Shown: one piece after another, positions 25,444-34,673 of the stretch
Position numbering within the stretch: position 1 is the stretch's first letter
Layout: every line of letters starts with the position of its first letter
NCBI GenBank assembly: GCA_022648325.1
Contig: JALCMG010000002.1
Span: 1 to 64,000 of the forward strand
Origin: Olsenella sp.
GTDB taxonomy: Bacteria; Actinomycetota; Coriobacteriia; Coriobacteriales; Atopobiaceae
Length of the DNA: 64,000 nucleotides
Direction: 5' to 3'
Notes under the pieces: model-generated
Database searches by the model: none
Told to the model about the DNA's origin: nothing
What the model saw: only the letters and a program-made list of their open reading frames with translations
Position numbers and translations under genes: made by a program

Positions 25444-27620
25444 GAAGGGTCTGGCGCATCTTCTGCCTTGACGTGAAGCACGCAACCAAGAACGTCATCT
25501 CGCTTATCGTGTGCATTGGCCTCGTGGTCATTCCGTCGCTCTATGCGTGGTTCAACATCGCGGGCAGCTGGGACCCCTACGGCAACACGGGCAACCTCAA
25601 GGTGGCTGTTGCCAACTCAGACGCGGGCTACAAGAGCGACACGATTCCCGTGAAGATCAACCTTGGCGAGCGCGTGGCCTCGAACCTCTCGCAGAAGAAG
25701 ACCATCGGCTACGTGGTCACAACCGAGGAGGACGCGCTCGAGGGCGTGCGAAGCGGCGAGTACTACGCTGCCATCGTGATTCCCGAGGACTTTACAAAAG
25801 ACATGCTCACGGTCTTCTCGGATGACATCCAGCAGGCAACCATCGTCTATTACAGCAACCAGAAGGAGAACGCCATCGCGCCCATCGTGACCGACAAGGC
25901 CGCGACCTCCGTGAAGAATAGCGTCCAGGCCGACTTTGCCCAGAGCCTGGGCGAGATGGGAGCAGGCGCGCTCTCCGAGATCTCTGGCTATGTGAGCGAC
26001 GACCAGCTGTTGGACATCAGCGAGAGCCTGAGCGACGCCATCTCGCGGGCGTCGACCGACCTCCGCACCGTCTCGGTGCATATGGGGGTCTACTCGAGCC
26101 TGCTCTCCTCGGCGGGTTCCATCATCGATTCCTCCTCCACGCTGCTCTCGGGGACAGACTCCTCGACCCAAGACGTGCGAAACGCACTCGCGGAGTCTGC
26201 CCGGGGCGTGCGTAAGGTGGGTGACTCCGTTGACTCGGCAACCGCCGCCATAGACGAGGCCCTCTCTACCAGCAAGCAGAGCTTCGACTCGGTCTCCGAT
26301 GCTGTGGACACGGCCTTTGACGCCGCCCAGACCGACGCCTCCGACGGTGCTTCCAAGCTCCGCGACATCGCCTCGCGCATCGACGCGCATGCGGACGCCT
26401 ACCAGGAGCTTGACGACAGCCTCACGTCGCTCCAGGCGCTCCTCCCCGATGAATCCAAGTCTCTTCTCGACCCCACGATCTCGCACGTTGAGGGCGTCAT
26501 CTCAACGCAGCGCGCTATGGCAGAGCGCCTGCGGACCTCGGCGACGAACCTCGAGAACGGCGTAAGCGATGCCAAGCAGGACCACGAGGACGTCAAGGCC
26601 CTCATCGAGCAAGACTCGCAGGAGATTGAGGACGCGCGGAGCACCTTTGACTCCGACCTGCGCACGCAGCTCTCGGACCTCGCCAACTCCATTGACACCG
26701 CCTCGACAGCGGCGAACACCGTCTCGATCAAGCTCGAGGACACCGTTGACGACGTGAGCAGCGCCACATCCCTCACCTCCGGCGACCTCGCCGACATGAA
26801 GGACCTGCTCGACTCCTCCGCCAATCAGGTCAACAGCATGGCGGACGACCTCGCCGACCTCTCCGCACGCCTCACCGCAGCGCTCGAGTCCGGCGACGCA
26901 CGGCAGGTGCGCCAGATCCTCTCAGCCGACCCAACCGCACTCGCGACCTTCCTCTCGCAGCCCGTGGGCCTCGACCGCATTGCGGTCTTCCCCATCGCCA
27001 ACACCGGCTCGGCCATGGCGGGCTTCTACACCACGCTCGCGCTCTGGGTTGGCGCCGTGGTCCTTGTCGCCATGCTCAAGGCGCAGGTCTCCGATGCCGA
27101 GCTTGCCCAGGCCGATGCTCGCCCTCGTCACGGCTACCTGGGAAGGCTTCTCCTCTTTGACCTGCTCGGGATTCTCCAGGCGCTTCTCGTCTCGCTTGGC
27201 GACCTCTTCTACCTGGGCATACAGTGCACGGACATGGTGGTATTTGTGCTCTCGTGCTGCCTCATCTCGGTGGTCTTCGTGAACATCATGTACGCGTTCA
27301 CCGTCTCGTTTGGCGACGTGGGCAAGGCCATCTGCGTGTTTTTGCTGGTCATTCAGGTGGCGGGATCCGGCGGCACCTTCCCGGTGGAGATGCTGCCCCA
27401 GGGGTTCCAGACCTTCTATCCCACGCTCCCCTTCGTGCATGCCATCTCCGCGCCGCACGAGTGCATCGGCGGGTTCTACGGCTTCACCTGGACGGCAGAG
27501 ATGCTCGTCCTCGGCATCTACGTAGTGCTCTCGCTCATCCTGGGCCTTCTTCTGAGAAAGCCCGTCGTTCGTCTCAACAACTGGATCATCGAGAAGCTCG
27601 AATCAACGAAGCTCATGTAG
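25440..27620 (+). CDS. YhgE/Pip family membrane protein
   Basis: The 726-residue partner of the preceding gene starts at ATG 25440 inside its stop (ATGA), so the two are coupled and probably form a heteromer. The same layout is seen: an N-terminal helix (LIVCIGLVVIPSLYAWFNI), a long extracellular Ser/Asp-rich coiled-coil region to about residue 505, then about five helices (TLALWVGAVVLVAML, AFTVSFGDVGKAICVFLLVI) with the family motif GSGGTFPVEMLPQ. It lacks the extra C-terminal helices and charged tail of its partner. Probably under control of the divergent TetR protein. Confidence 0.85.
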   Translation: MRRVWRIFCLDVKHATKNVISLIVCIGLVVIPSLYAWFNIAGSWDPYGNTGNLKVAVANSDAGYKSDTIPVKINLGERVASNLSQKKTIGYVVTTEEDALEGVRSGEYYAAIVIPEDFTKDMLTVFSDDIQQATIVYYSNQKENAIAPIVTDKAATSVKNSVQADFAQSLGEMGAGALSEISGYVSDDQLLDISESLSDAISRASTDLRTVSVHMGVYSSLLSSAGSIIDSSSTLLSGTDSSTQDVRNALAESARGVRKVGDSVDSATAAIDEALSTSKQSFDSVSDAVDTAFDAAQTDASDGASKLRDIASRIDAHADAYQELDDSLTSLQALLPDESKSLLDPTISHVEGVISTQRAMAERLRTSATNLENGVSDAKQDHEDVKALIEQDSQEIEDARSTFDSDLRTQLSDLANSIDTASTAANTVSIKLEDTVDDVSSATSLTSGDLADMKDLLDSSANQVNSMADDLADLSARLTAALESGDARQVRQILSADPTALATFLSQPVGLDRIAVFPIANTGSAMAGFYTTLALWVGAVVLVAMLKAQVSDAELAQADARPRHGYLGRLLLFDLLGILQALLVSLGDLFYLGIQCTDMVVFVLSCCLISVVFVNIMYAFTVSFGDVGKAICVFLLVIQVAGSGGTFPVEMLPQGFQTFYPTLPFVHAISAPHECIGGFYGFTWTAEMLVLGIYVVLSLILGLLLRKPVVRLNNWIIEKLESTKLM

Positions 27621-27724
27621 GAGAGCGGCGCGCCTTGCGTTGGTGGCCTCGCGGCCACTGGCCGCCTGCGTCTATACTTGAGCGTTGAATGCACGGCAGC
27701 TACGGACTAACGAGAGGCACCATC

Positions 27725-29218
27725 TTGGCAGACGACAGACACGTGCGCGTGCGCTTTGCGCCCTCCCCCACCGGCAAGCTCCACGTGGGCGGCGCTCGCA
27801 CCGCAATCTACAACTGGGCATTCGCCCGGGCGAACCACGGCACCTTCATCCTGCGCATCGACGACACCGACCCCACCCGCTCCACCGAGGAGAACACACA
27901 GATCATCCTTCGCGCCATGCGCTGGCTGGGGCTCGACTGGGACGAGGGCCCGGAGGTTGGCGGCGACCATGGCCCCTACCGCCAGACCGACCGCATGCAG
28001 CTCTATCGCGACGCCGCGCAGCGCCTGTGGGACGAGGGCAAGGCGTACCCGTGCTTCTGCACGCCCGAGAAGCTCGCGGCCGACAAGGCGGCCGCCGAGG
28101 CGCGCCACGACCCCTTCCAGGGCTACCAGCGCACCTGCCGTGACCTCGACCCAGCAGAGGCCAAGCGCCGCATCGACACCGGCGAGCCCTACACCCTGCG
28201 CATCAAGGTTCCTCTCGACCGTGGCGACGTGGTGGTACACGACGCGGTCCGCGGCGACGTTACCTTCAACGCCCGCGAGCTGGACGACTTCATCATCTTC
28301 CGCTCCGACGGCACCCCCACCTACAACTTTGCCACCGTGGTGGACGATGCCATGATGGGCATCACGCACGTGATCCGCGGCGACGACCACCTCTCCAACA
28401 CCCCGCGCCAGATCATGGTCTACGAGGCCCTGGGCGCCCCCGTGCCCACCTTCGCGCACGTCTCGATGATCCTGGGACCGGACGGCAAGAAGCTCTCCAA
28501 GCGCCATGGCGCGACCTCGGTCGAGGAGTACCGCGACACCGGGTACCTCTCCGACGCCTTCGTGAACTACCTCGCGCTTCTCGGCTGGTCGCTCGACGGC
28601 GACACCACCATCGTCCCCCGCGACGTGCTGGCGCGCGAGTTCTCGCTTGACCACGTGTCGAAGAACCCCTCCACCTTTGACCCCAAGAAGCTCGATGCCA
28701 TTAACCAGGCCTACTACCTGGCCATGAGCGACCGCGAGTTCTCCGAGCGCGTGCTTGTGCCCGAGCTTCGCTCCGCGGGGCTGGAAGCCGCCGAGGGCGC
28801 CCTCGCACACGATGACGCCTGGTACGACCTGCTCTCCTCCATCTTGAAGCCCCGCACCGTCGTGGCGCCGGACGTGGTGGAGAAGGCGCGCTTCCTCTAT
28901 CAGGGCGACGAGGTCGAGCTTGACGAGAAGTCCGTCGAGAAGAACCTGGCGAAGGCCGGGGCCCGCGGATTCGTGACTGCCGCGACGGAGGCGCTCGAGG
29001 CGCTCGACTCCAGTGCCTGGCACGCCGAGGCCATAAACGCCGCCCTTGAGGCGCTGCCGGAGAAGCTCGGCGCCTCCAAGCGCAAGTTCTTTGGGGCCGT
29101 CCGCGTCGCCGCCTGCGGCAACCAGGTGTCGCCGCCGCTCGGCGAGTCGCTCGAACTCCTGGGGCGGGACTGCACACTCGCGCGGCTCAGGCGCGCAGAG
29201 GGAATAGCGGCAGAGTAG
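27725..29218 (+). CDS. gltX: Glutamyl-tRNA synthetase
   Basis: Charges tRNA with glutamate. The start is taken as TTG 27725 because GAGAGG lies eight bases upstream and the conserved protein begins there (VRVRFAPSPTG); ATG 27689 would add 12 unlikely residues. The HIGH-type motif is PSPTGKLHVGGARTA and the KMSKS-type motif is KKLSKRHG near residue 245. Length of about 497 is typical of bacterial class I GluRS. A CxC...YxxxC-like zinc region is partly present (CFCTPEKLAADKAAAEARHD). Single gene with a strong terminator. Confidence 0.95.
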   Translation: MADDRHVRVRFAPSPTGKLHVGGARTAIYNWAFARANHGTFILRIDDTDPTRSTEENTQIILRAMRWLGLDWDEGPEVGGDHGPYRQTDRMQLYRDAAQRLWDEGKAYPCFCTPEKLAADKAAAEARHDPFQGYQRTCRDLDPAEAKRRIDTGEPYTLRIKVPLDRGDVVVHDAVRGDVTFNARELDDFIIFRSDGTPTYNFATVVDDAMMGITHVIRGDDHLSNTPRQIMVYEALGAPVPTFAHVSMILGPDGKKLSKRHGATSVEEYRDTGYLSDAFVNYLALLGWSLDGDTTIVPRDVLAREFSLDHVSKNPSTFDPKKLDAINQAYYLAMSDREFSERVLVPELRSAGLEAAEGALAHDDAWYDLLSSILKPRTVVAPDVVEKARFLYQGDEVELDEKSVEKNLAKAGARGFVTAATEALEALDSSAWHAEAINAALEALPEKLGASKRKFFGAVRVAACGNQVSPPLGESLELLGRDCTLARLRRAEGIAAE

Positions 29219-29223
29219 AACCG

Positions 29224-29268
29224 GTGCGCCCGGGAGCGAAAGCTCGCCCCGGGCGCACGTCTTTTTTT
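29224..29268 (+). terminator. Intrinsic terminator of gltX
   Basis: GTGCGCCCGGG and CCCGGGCGCAC form a perfect 11-bp stem, followed by seven T residues at 29262-29268. Confidence 0.9.
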
Positions 29269-29342
29269 CGCGCCGACGGCGGGGGGGCGCGCTACCGTTG
29301 CGGCGCACTGACACGAGGGCACGTGAGGCGAGAGGAGCGACG

Positions 29343-30956
29343 ATGGTTACGATGTCAGCGTTCGAGGTTCTCGGTCCCATCATGGTGGGTCCGTCCTCCT
29401 CGCACACTGCGGGGGCACTGAGGATTGCGCTCGTGGCGCGCTCTCTTGCGCCGGCGCCCATCACCCACGTGGACTTCGTGCTGTACAACTCGTTCTCACG
29501 CACGCACGTTGGCCACGGAACCGACCGGGCGCTTGTCGCGGGCATCCTGGGGCTTGGGCCAGGCGACATACGCGTACGGCGCTCCTTCGAGCTTGCGCGC
29601 GAGGCGGGGCTCGACTTCACCCTCACCGAGGGTGGCCGGGACGAGGGGCTTCACCCCAACACCGTCGAGATTCACATGGGATGCGAGGGCGGCTCGTCCA
29701 TCTCCGTCACCGGGGAGTCGCTCGGTGGCGGCCGCGTCCGCGTGAGCAGCATCGAGGGAGTGCCCGTGAGCATCGCGGGCGACATGCCCACGATCTTCGT
29801 CGAGCACCGCGACCTTCCGGGCGTGCTTGCGGCCCTCACGCGGCAGCTCTCCCTCGCCAACGTGAACATCGCCACCATGAGCACCTTCAGACAGGAGCGC
29901 GGTGGCAGGGCGTACACGGTCTTCGAGGTGGACGAGCCTGTTGGGTCGCGCCTTCTCGAGCTTCTCGGTAAGACCGAGAACGTGGAGTTTGCCTCGCAGG
30001 TGAACGTCCCCGGGACTGCTGCAGCGAGTGCGCCCGTGGAGCCAGGCCTCTCGTTTTCGAGCGGGTCGCAGCTGCTTGCGGCCTGCGGAGCGCGGCAGCT
30101 CTCCATCGGCGAGCTCATGCGGGCCCGCGAGGTGGAGCTGGTGGGAGATTCCGACGGACCGACGTCTCCGGACGCCGCCATGGCGCGCGTGCTCGAGGTC
30201 ATGCGCAGCGAGACGACCGAGGCGCTCACGCGCCCCAAGGCCTCGCTCGGCGGGCTTCTCGGGGGACAGGCGGCTCGGGTCGCGGAGTGCAGCAGCGTGC
30301 CGTGCGGGGGCGCAAACGGGCTGGCAGGGGCTCTCATGGGGACGGCCCTCACGCGCGCAACGGCGTTTGCAATGGCAACGCTGGAGCGATCGGCCACGAT
30401 GGGCGTCATCGTGGCAGCGCCAACTGCCGGAAGCGCCGGAGTGGTGCCCGGAGCGCTTCTCGCCTGCACGGAGGCCACGGGTGCCGAGGACGCCGCCGTT
30501 CGTCGCGCGCTGTGGAACGCAGCTGCGGTGGGTGCGCTTGTCTCCACAAACGCGACGGTCGCGGGTGCCGAGGGCGGATGCCAGGCGGAGGTGGGCACGG
30601 CCTCTGCCATGGCCGCAAGTGCGCTGGTAGAGCTTCTTGGCGGCACGCCGGCACAGTGCCTTGACGCGGCATCGCTTGCGATAGCGAACACGCTGGGGTT
30701 GGTCTGCGACCCCGTTGGCGGCATGGTCGAGTTTCCGTGCCAGGTGAGAAATGCGATGGGCGTGGCATGTGCGATGAGCTCGGCACAGCTTGCACTCTCT
30801 GGGGTGGAGTGCCCCATTCCATTCGACGAGGTGGTCGACGCGATGGCGGCGGTTGGGGCGGCGCTTCCGCCCACGCTGCGCGAGACCGCCGAAGGCGGGC
30901 TTGCAGCCACGCCCACGGCCCGCGGGGGCTGCATCGGCTGCAGCACGTGCGCGTAG
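29343..30956 (+). CDS. sdaA: L-serine ammonia-lyase, single-chain, iron-sulfur dependent
   Basis: Converts L-serine to pyruvate and ammonia. The start is ATG 29343 behind GAGAGGAG. The 537-residue chain fuses both subunits. The beta part (residues 1-150) opens with FEVLGPIMVGPSSSHTAGA. An ACT-type regulatory domain follows (IFVEHRDLPGVLAALTRQL, residues about 158-215). The alpha part has PCGGANGLAGALMG, VAAPTAGSAGVVPG and the cluster Cys residues in AGAEGGCQAEVG, LVCDPVGGMVEFPC and the C-terminal tail CIGCSTC. The [4Fe-4S] enzyme is oxygen-labile, in line with an anaerobe. It stands alone between two terminators. Confidence 0.93.
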   Translation: MVTMSAFEVLGPIMVGPSSSHTAGALRIALVARSLAPAPITHVDFVLYNSFSRTHVGHGTDRALVAGILGLGPGDIRVRRSFELAREAGLDFTLTEGGRDEGLHPNTVEIHMGCEGGSSISVTGESLGGGRVRVSSIEGVPVSIAGDMPTIFVEHRDLPGVLAALTRQLSLANVNIATMSTFRQERGGRAYTVFEVDEPVGSRLLELLGKTENVEFASQVNVPGTAAASAPVEPGLSFSSGSQLLAACGARQLSIGELMRAREVELVGDSDGPTSPDAAMARVLEVMRSETTEALTRPKASLGGLLGGQAARVAECSSVPCGGANGLAGALMGTALTRATAFAMATLERSATMGVIVAAPTAGSAGVVPGALLACTEATGAEDAAVRRALWNAAAVGALVSTNATVAGAEGGCQAEVGTASAMAASALVELLGGTPAQCLDAASLAIANTLGLVCDPVGGMVEFPCQVRNAMGVACAMSSAQLALSGVECPIPFDEVVDAMAAVGAALPPTLRETAEGGLAATPTARGGCIGCSTCA

Positions 30957-31037
30957 GCGGGGGGTGCGCATCCCTCGCGCCCGCTCTTCTCCGCTGCGTC
31001 AGCGTGGTTCTCCAGCACCCTGCCACTTAACACGAAA

Positions 31038-31066
31038 GCAGGTCACCGGCATAGCCGATGACCTGC
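31038..31066 (-). terminator. Terminator of the tRNA pair
   Basis: GCAGGTCA and TGACCTGC plus inner CGGC/GCCG pairs form a long stem just beyond the tRNA-Glu 3' end; a short T-run follows on the minus strand. Confidence 0.8.
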
Positions 31067-31073
31067 GGTCATT

Positions 31074-31150
31074 TGGTAGCCCGTAGCAGATTCGAACTGC
31101 TGATCTCCGCCTTGAGAGGGCGGCGTCCTAGGCCGCTAGACGAACGGGCC
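31074..31150 (-). tRNA. tRNA-Glu (CTC)
   Basis: The reverse strand folds as a 77-nt cloverleaf with encoded CCA. The anticodon stem CCGCC/GGCGG encloses CTCTCAA, giving anticodon CTC. The T-arm carries GTTCGAATC. The acceptor starts with a G-U pair. It lies 20 bp downstream of tRNA-Gln and shares its transcript. Confidence 0.95.
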
Positions 31151-31170
31151 ATATTCAGTTGTGAGGACAG

Positions 31171-31244
31171 TGGCTGGGATGGAGAGAATCGAACTCCCGT
31201 TGACGGAACCAGAATCCGCTGTCCTACCGCTAGACGACATCCCA
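31171..31244 (-). tRNA. tRNA-Gln (CTG)
   Basis: A 74-nt cloverleaf with acceptor TGGGATG/CATCCCA, discriminator G and encoded CCA. The anticodon loop TTCTGGT gives CTG. The T-arm carries GTTCGATTC. It is the first tRNA of the pair, just downstream of the cca gene on the same strand. Confidence 0.95.
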
Positions 31245-31309
31245 ATTAATGTCTGTCCTGTCTCAACGCGAGAAGATACATTACGGCATACCCCGCAGCA
31301 TTGCAAGCG

Positions 31310-32767
31310 TCAATTCAAGCTTTTTTTCGCGACTTGCTCGAAGCCTGGTCTAGCCCCATCTTGGCACCCCAAATCCTTCTCGCGAATCCGGGCGAGGAGC
31401 TCCTCTCGGTTGTTCTCGACGCGCCCATGCACCACGTCATCTAGAAGCGCCGAGAGGGCCTCGCCCACCTCGGGCCCCGGAGCGATTCCCAGCGCGCGCA
31501 TCACGTCTCCCCCGCCAAAGGCGAGGTCGCGCACGCGATACGCCGTCCCCCGCGAGAGCTCGGCAGAGAGCGCACGCTCGAACGAGTCCAGCTCGACCGC
31601 ACGCTGCGCACAGGCTCGCGTCTTTGCGACGGCGTCGCCACGCTGAAGGTCGAGGAGCTGATATGCCAGGGCTGGCGCCTCGCCCGGGCGGCCCTGGTCA
31701 AGCCTCCTCAAAAGCCGACGCACGCCAGCGGGAGTCGCCGAGAGGTGCCGGTCGTGGTACTTGACGAGCGTCGCAGCCCTACCTGCCACCTCGTGCGGCA
31801 GCGCAAGCCCCAGGATGGTGTCCCGGCAGATGACCGAGCCCGCGCGCTGGTGGTTGCGAAAGTGCCCCCGGCCGTTCTCGTCGACGGACGCGCACACGGG
31901 TTTGCCTGCGTCATGGAGGAGCGCCGCCCATCGCAACGCCTGCGTGGGGACGCCCCCGGCAAACGCCTCGATGCCCGCGCACACCCTGGCCGTGTGCTCC
32001 AGGAGGTCGTAGGCATGGTAGGGGCTTCTCTGATCCATGCCTCTCATGGGAATGAGGGCGGGCACGGCGCGGGCCACCACGTCGAACTCGTTTCGAAGCG
32101 CCCAGGACACGCGACCAGAGGCAACGATGCCATTCATCTCCTGGCCCACTCGCTCGCGCGCGATGCTGTCAAGCTCGGGCGCACACGCGACGAGCGCCGC
32201 TTGTGTGCGCGGCTCCACGTCAAAGCCCAGCCTGCAGGCAAAGCGCACCGCCCTAAGAACCCGGAGGGCATCCTCCTCAAAGCGCCGGTAGGGGTCGCCC
32301 ACCGCGCGAATTACACCAAACGCCAGGTCTTCTCGCCCGCCAAAGAGGTCAAGGAGGCCACGCTCCGGATGGTACGCCATGGCGTTGACGGTGAAGTCGC
32401 GACGGGCAAGGTCTTCCCGCACGTCTCGAACAAAGCGCACCTCATCGGGATGACGGCAATCGGAGTAGGTTCCCTCGACGCGATAGGTGGTCACCTCAAC
32501 CGGCTGGCCATCGACCACTGCGGTCACGGTGCCATGGGCGATGCCTGTTTCGTGCACCTCGATGCCGGCGGCGGTAAGCACGCGCTCCGCCTCCCGCCAG
32601 GTTGCGGAGGTCGTAACGTCTACGTCGTGCATGGGTGCGCCAAGAAGCGCATCGCGCACCCAGCCGCCCACGACCCACGCCTCGAAGCCTGCCGCCTCGA
32701 GCGTCCGCAGGACGCGCAGGCCATAGTCCGGCACGGGGTACGCGGGCACGTCTCGCACCACTGGCAT
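31310..32767 (-). CDS. cca: CCA tRNA nucleotidyltransferase
   Basis: Adds or repairs the CCA end of tRNAs. The start is ATG 32767, six bases after GGGAGG; another ATG at 32773 touches the ribosome site. The 485-residue protein has the nucleotidyltransferase head: VVGGWVRDALLG near residue 27, the metal motif DVDVTT, and RRDFTVNAMAYHPERGLLD. The RNA-binding and HD parts follow (FEEDALRVLRAVRFACRLG; HDAGKP with the His-Asp pair). Class II, bacterial length. It lies directly upstream of the two tRNA genes on the same strand. Confidence 0.95.
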   Translation of the reverse strand: MPVVRDVPAYPVPDYGLRVLRTLEAAGFEAWVVGGWVRDALLGAPMHDVDVTTSATWREAERVLTAAGIEVHETGIAHGTVTAVVDGQPVEVTTYRVEGTYSDCRHPDEVRFVRDVREDLARRDFTVNAMAYHPERGLLDLFGGREDLAFGVIRAVGDPYRRFEEDALRVLRAVRFACRLGFDVEPRTQAALVACAPELDSIARERVGQEMNGIVASGRVSWALRNEFDVVARAVPALIPMRGMDQRSPYHAYDLLEHTARVCAGIEAFAGGVPTQALRWAALLHDAGKPVCASVDENGRGHFRNHQRAGSVICRDTILGLALPHEVAGRAATLVKYHDRHLSATPAGVRRLLRRLDQGRPGEAPALAYQLLDLQRGDAVAKTRACAQRAVELDSFERALSAELSRGTAYRVRDLAFGGGDVMRALGIAPGPEVGEALSALLDDVVHGRVENNREELLARIREKDLGCQDGARPGFEQVAKKSLN

Positions 32768-32970
32768 GCGCATCCTCCCTGCTCTAGGCGCCGTCCTTCT
32801 CATGCACCGAAGTATAGCGCGGCCATGCGCGAGGGACTGGCATGTGGGAGGCCACTATGCAAGCGCAGCCAGACCTTGTCCCGCCTTTGCGCTTTCTTCG
32901 GCCATTGCGGGCCTCGAGGCTGCAAAAATGCCTCGCCGAAATACCGCCAGGTGCAGATTGTGGCGCAAAT

Positions 32971-33271
32971 TGACGGTTGGTGGCAGTTTATCGGAGTAGC
33001 CCCAAGTACAAACAGATTACAGTTCTTATTAATAGCAGGTAGAATAATTGCTATGCAATGTACAGCATATAAGGAGTTGTACAAAAACTGCCACCAACCG
33101 TCATTTCTCGCTCTGCACGCCTGAGCCTTGAAACAAGTCTCCGGTTGGTGGCAGTTTCTGTTGCATCTCTTATATGATATAGGGGCTATAGTAATTACTC
33201 TACCAGCGGTTTAACAAACTTTGAATTAGTTGCTACTTGAGACCCCCCAGAAAAACTGCCACCAACCGTCA
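32971..33271. repeat. Four copies of a 19-bp repeat in alternating orientation
   Basis: The unit TGACGGTTGGTGGCAGTTT occurs at 32971-32989 (+), 33085-33103 (-), 33142-33157 (+, last 16 bases exact) and 33253-33271 (-). The copies form two inverted pairs, each enclosing about 95 AT-rich bases with no shared sequence that I can see. Centres lie about 114, 56 and 112 bp apart. The gap between cca and the MarR gene (32768-33324) holds nothing else I can name. Two MITE-like insertions, a regulator-binding array or paired structured RNAs are all possible. Confidence 0.85.
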
Positions 33272-33324
33272 ATTCGCACCAGTAAGCCAACCTCACGAGT
33301 CCCCCAACCGCACAGGGCGCGGCG

Positions 33325-33798
33325 CTACGCCTTCTCGAGTAGCCGCGTAACCGTGAGCATAGCCTGGTCAAGCTCCTTTCGCTCCTCGTCGCTCAGATGC
33401 GAGAAGAGTTCGCGTGCAAGCTTGGAGCCTTCCGCGATATGACCGTCAACGTACGCGCGACCCTCGGCGCTCAGAGCGACCACGCGGCTGCGCGCATCCC
33501 CATCGTCCGTACCCTGCGCAACGTAGCCCAACTGCTCCAGGCGGCCGATCATCTTCGAGACATGCTGCTTCGTGGTTCTCAGCTCACCTGCCAGCTCATG
33601 CTGACGCAGCGGACCGGCCAGATACAGCAGCTCCAGGAGCTCGACCTGGGCTTGGCCGAGCTCCCCGCGATACGTATCCCTGTACGGCGCCACGACCTTG
33701 CGCTCGAACACAATCCGCATCCTATACGCAGGCGCAAGGGTAGCTGCCGCCGCAGACGCCTCGCCTTTTCCAGCCGGCGCATGATTGCCATCGGCCAC
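33325..33798 (-). CDS. MarR family transcriptional regulator
   Basis: The 157-residue protein has the winged-helix core of MarR proteins: LLELLYLAGPLRQHELAGEL, RTTKQHVSKMIGRLEQLGYV, then the wing GDARSRVVALSAEGRAY. A C-terminal dimer helix rich in Glu and Leu follows. The gene follows the dehydrogenase gene with only one base between them, so the two form one operon divergent from pepC. It probably represses this operon in response to an aromatic or bile-type ligand, which is inference from context. Confidence 0.85.
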   Translation of the reverse strand: MADGNHAPAGKGEASAAAATLAPAYRMRIVFERKVVAPYRDTYRGELGQAQVELLELLYLAGPLRQHELAGELRTTKQHVSKMIGRLEQLGYVAQGTDDGDARSRVVALSAEGRAYVDGHIAEGSKLARELFSHLSDEERKELDQAMLTVTRLLEKA

Positions 33799-33799
33799 G

Positions 33800-34600
33800 C
33801 TACCAGGTCCTCGATCCGGCAGAGCGGAACTGCGCTACGGTCGTGGCGTGCGAGTTGAGGCCGCCGTCCACGTTTATGATCTGCCTCGTGACGTAGGCGC
33901 TCTCGTCAGAAGCGAAGTACGTGCAGGCGTGGGTAATGTCCGCGGGGTTGCCGTAGCGATTGACCTCGATGTTGCTGAGGAAGACGTCCTTGAGCTGCTG
34001 TGGGACGTGCGCCTCGTTCTGGGGAGTCACGATGAGTCCCGGGCGCACGCAGTTGCAGCGGATGTTCTCCTTGCCGTACTGCAGCGCGACATACGACGTG
34101 AGCATGTCCACGCCAGCCTTGCTGCAGGCATAGGCCGTCGAGCCCAGGTCGCCGGAGATCGACGCCATAGACCCAATGTTCACGATCGACCCGCCGCCGG
34201 CCTCGCGCATGTAGGGAAGGGCCGCCTTTATCGCGTAGAACGTGCCGCGGACGCCGGACGCAAACATCGCGTCCCAATCCTCGAGCGAAATCTCGTCCAC
34301 GCGCCCGTCCTTAAGTCCCACGCCCGCGGCGTTGTCGACCAGGATGTCAATGCGGCCCTGGTCACGGACCGTGTCTGTCATGAGGGCATCCACGGTGGAG
34401 AGATCCGTGAGGTCCATCCTGTGGAAGCTCGCGCTGCCACCCTCAGACGTAATCTGCTCGACCACCTCCTGGCCGCGCCCCTCGCGCCTGCCGCACACAA
34501 CGACGTGCGCGCCCTCGGCCGCAAACTCTTTCGCAATGCCAATGCCAATGCCACTGGTAGAGCCAGTGACCACTGCGACCTTGCCCTTGAGCCTGTCCAT
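33800..34600 (-). CDS. Short-chain dehydrogenase/reductase
   Basis: The start is ATG 34600, nine bases after GAGGAG; an ATG at 34609 abuts the ribosome site. The 266-residue protein is a classical SDR: cofactor motif TGSTSGIGIGIA (T-G-x3-G-x-G) near residue 12, CGRREGRG (Arg after strand 2 suggests NADPH), NAA at the NNAG position (VDNAAGVG), active-site Ser in NIGSMASISG and YACSK (Y-x3-K). Closest classes by eye are 3-oxoacyl-ACP reductase-like and 7-alpha-hydroxysteroid dehydrogenase-like enzymes. A bile-acid role would fit a gut host but cannot be shown. Same operon as the MarR gene. Confidence 0.85.
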   Translation of the reverse strand: MDRLKGKVAVVTGSTSGIGIGIAKEFAAEGAHVVVCGRREGRGQEVVEQITSEGGSASFHRMDLTDLSTVDALMTDTVRDQGRIDILVDNAAGVGLKDGRVDEISLEDWDAMFASGVRGTFYAIKAALPYMREAGGGSIVNIGSMASISGDLGSTAYACSKAGVDMLTSYVALQYGKENIRCNCVRPGLIVTPQNEAHVPQQLKDVFLSNIEVNRYGNPADITHACTYFASDESAYVTRQIINVDGGLNSHATTVAQFRSAGSRTW

Positions 34601-34673
34601 GTATCCCATCTCCTCGCTCTTGGTTGTCTTTGGCTGCAGCAAAGAGCTCCCGCAGCCGTCTGTTTTTGAACCC

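Noticed and set aside
27643-27658. Hairpin GTGGCC-TCGC-GGCCAC after the second YhgE/Pip gene as a terminator
   Set aside because: The stem is perfect but no T-run follows, so I did not call it.
27707-29626. 639-codon minus-strand frame over gltX
   Set aside because: Exact antisense of gltX, without domain motifs.
32971-33271. CRISPR array
   Set aside because: Copies alternate in orientation, spacers are of unequal type and length, and no cas genes lie in the window.
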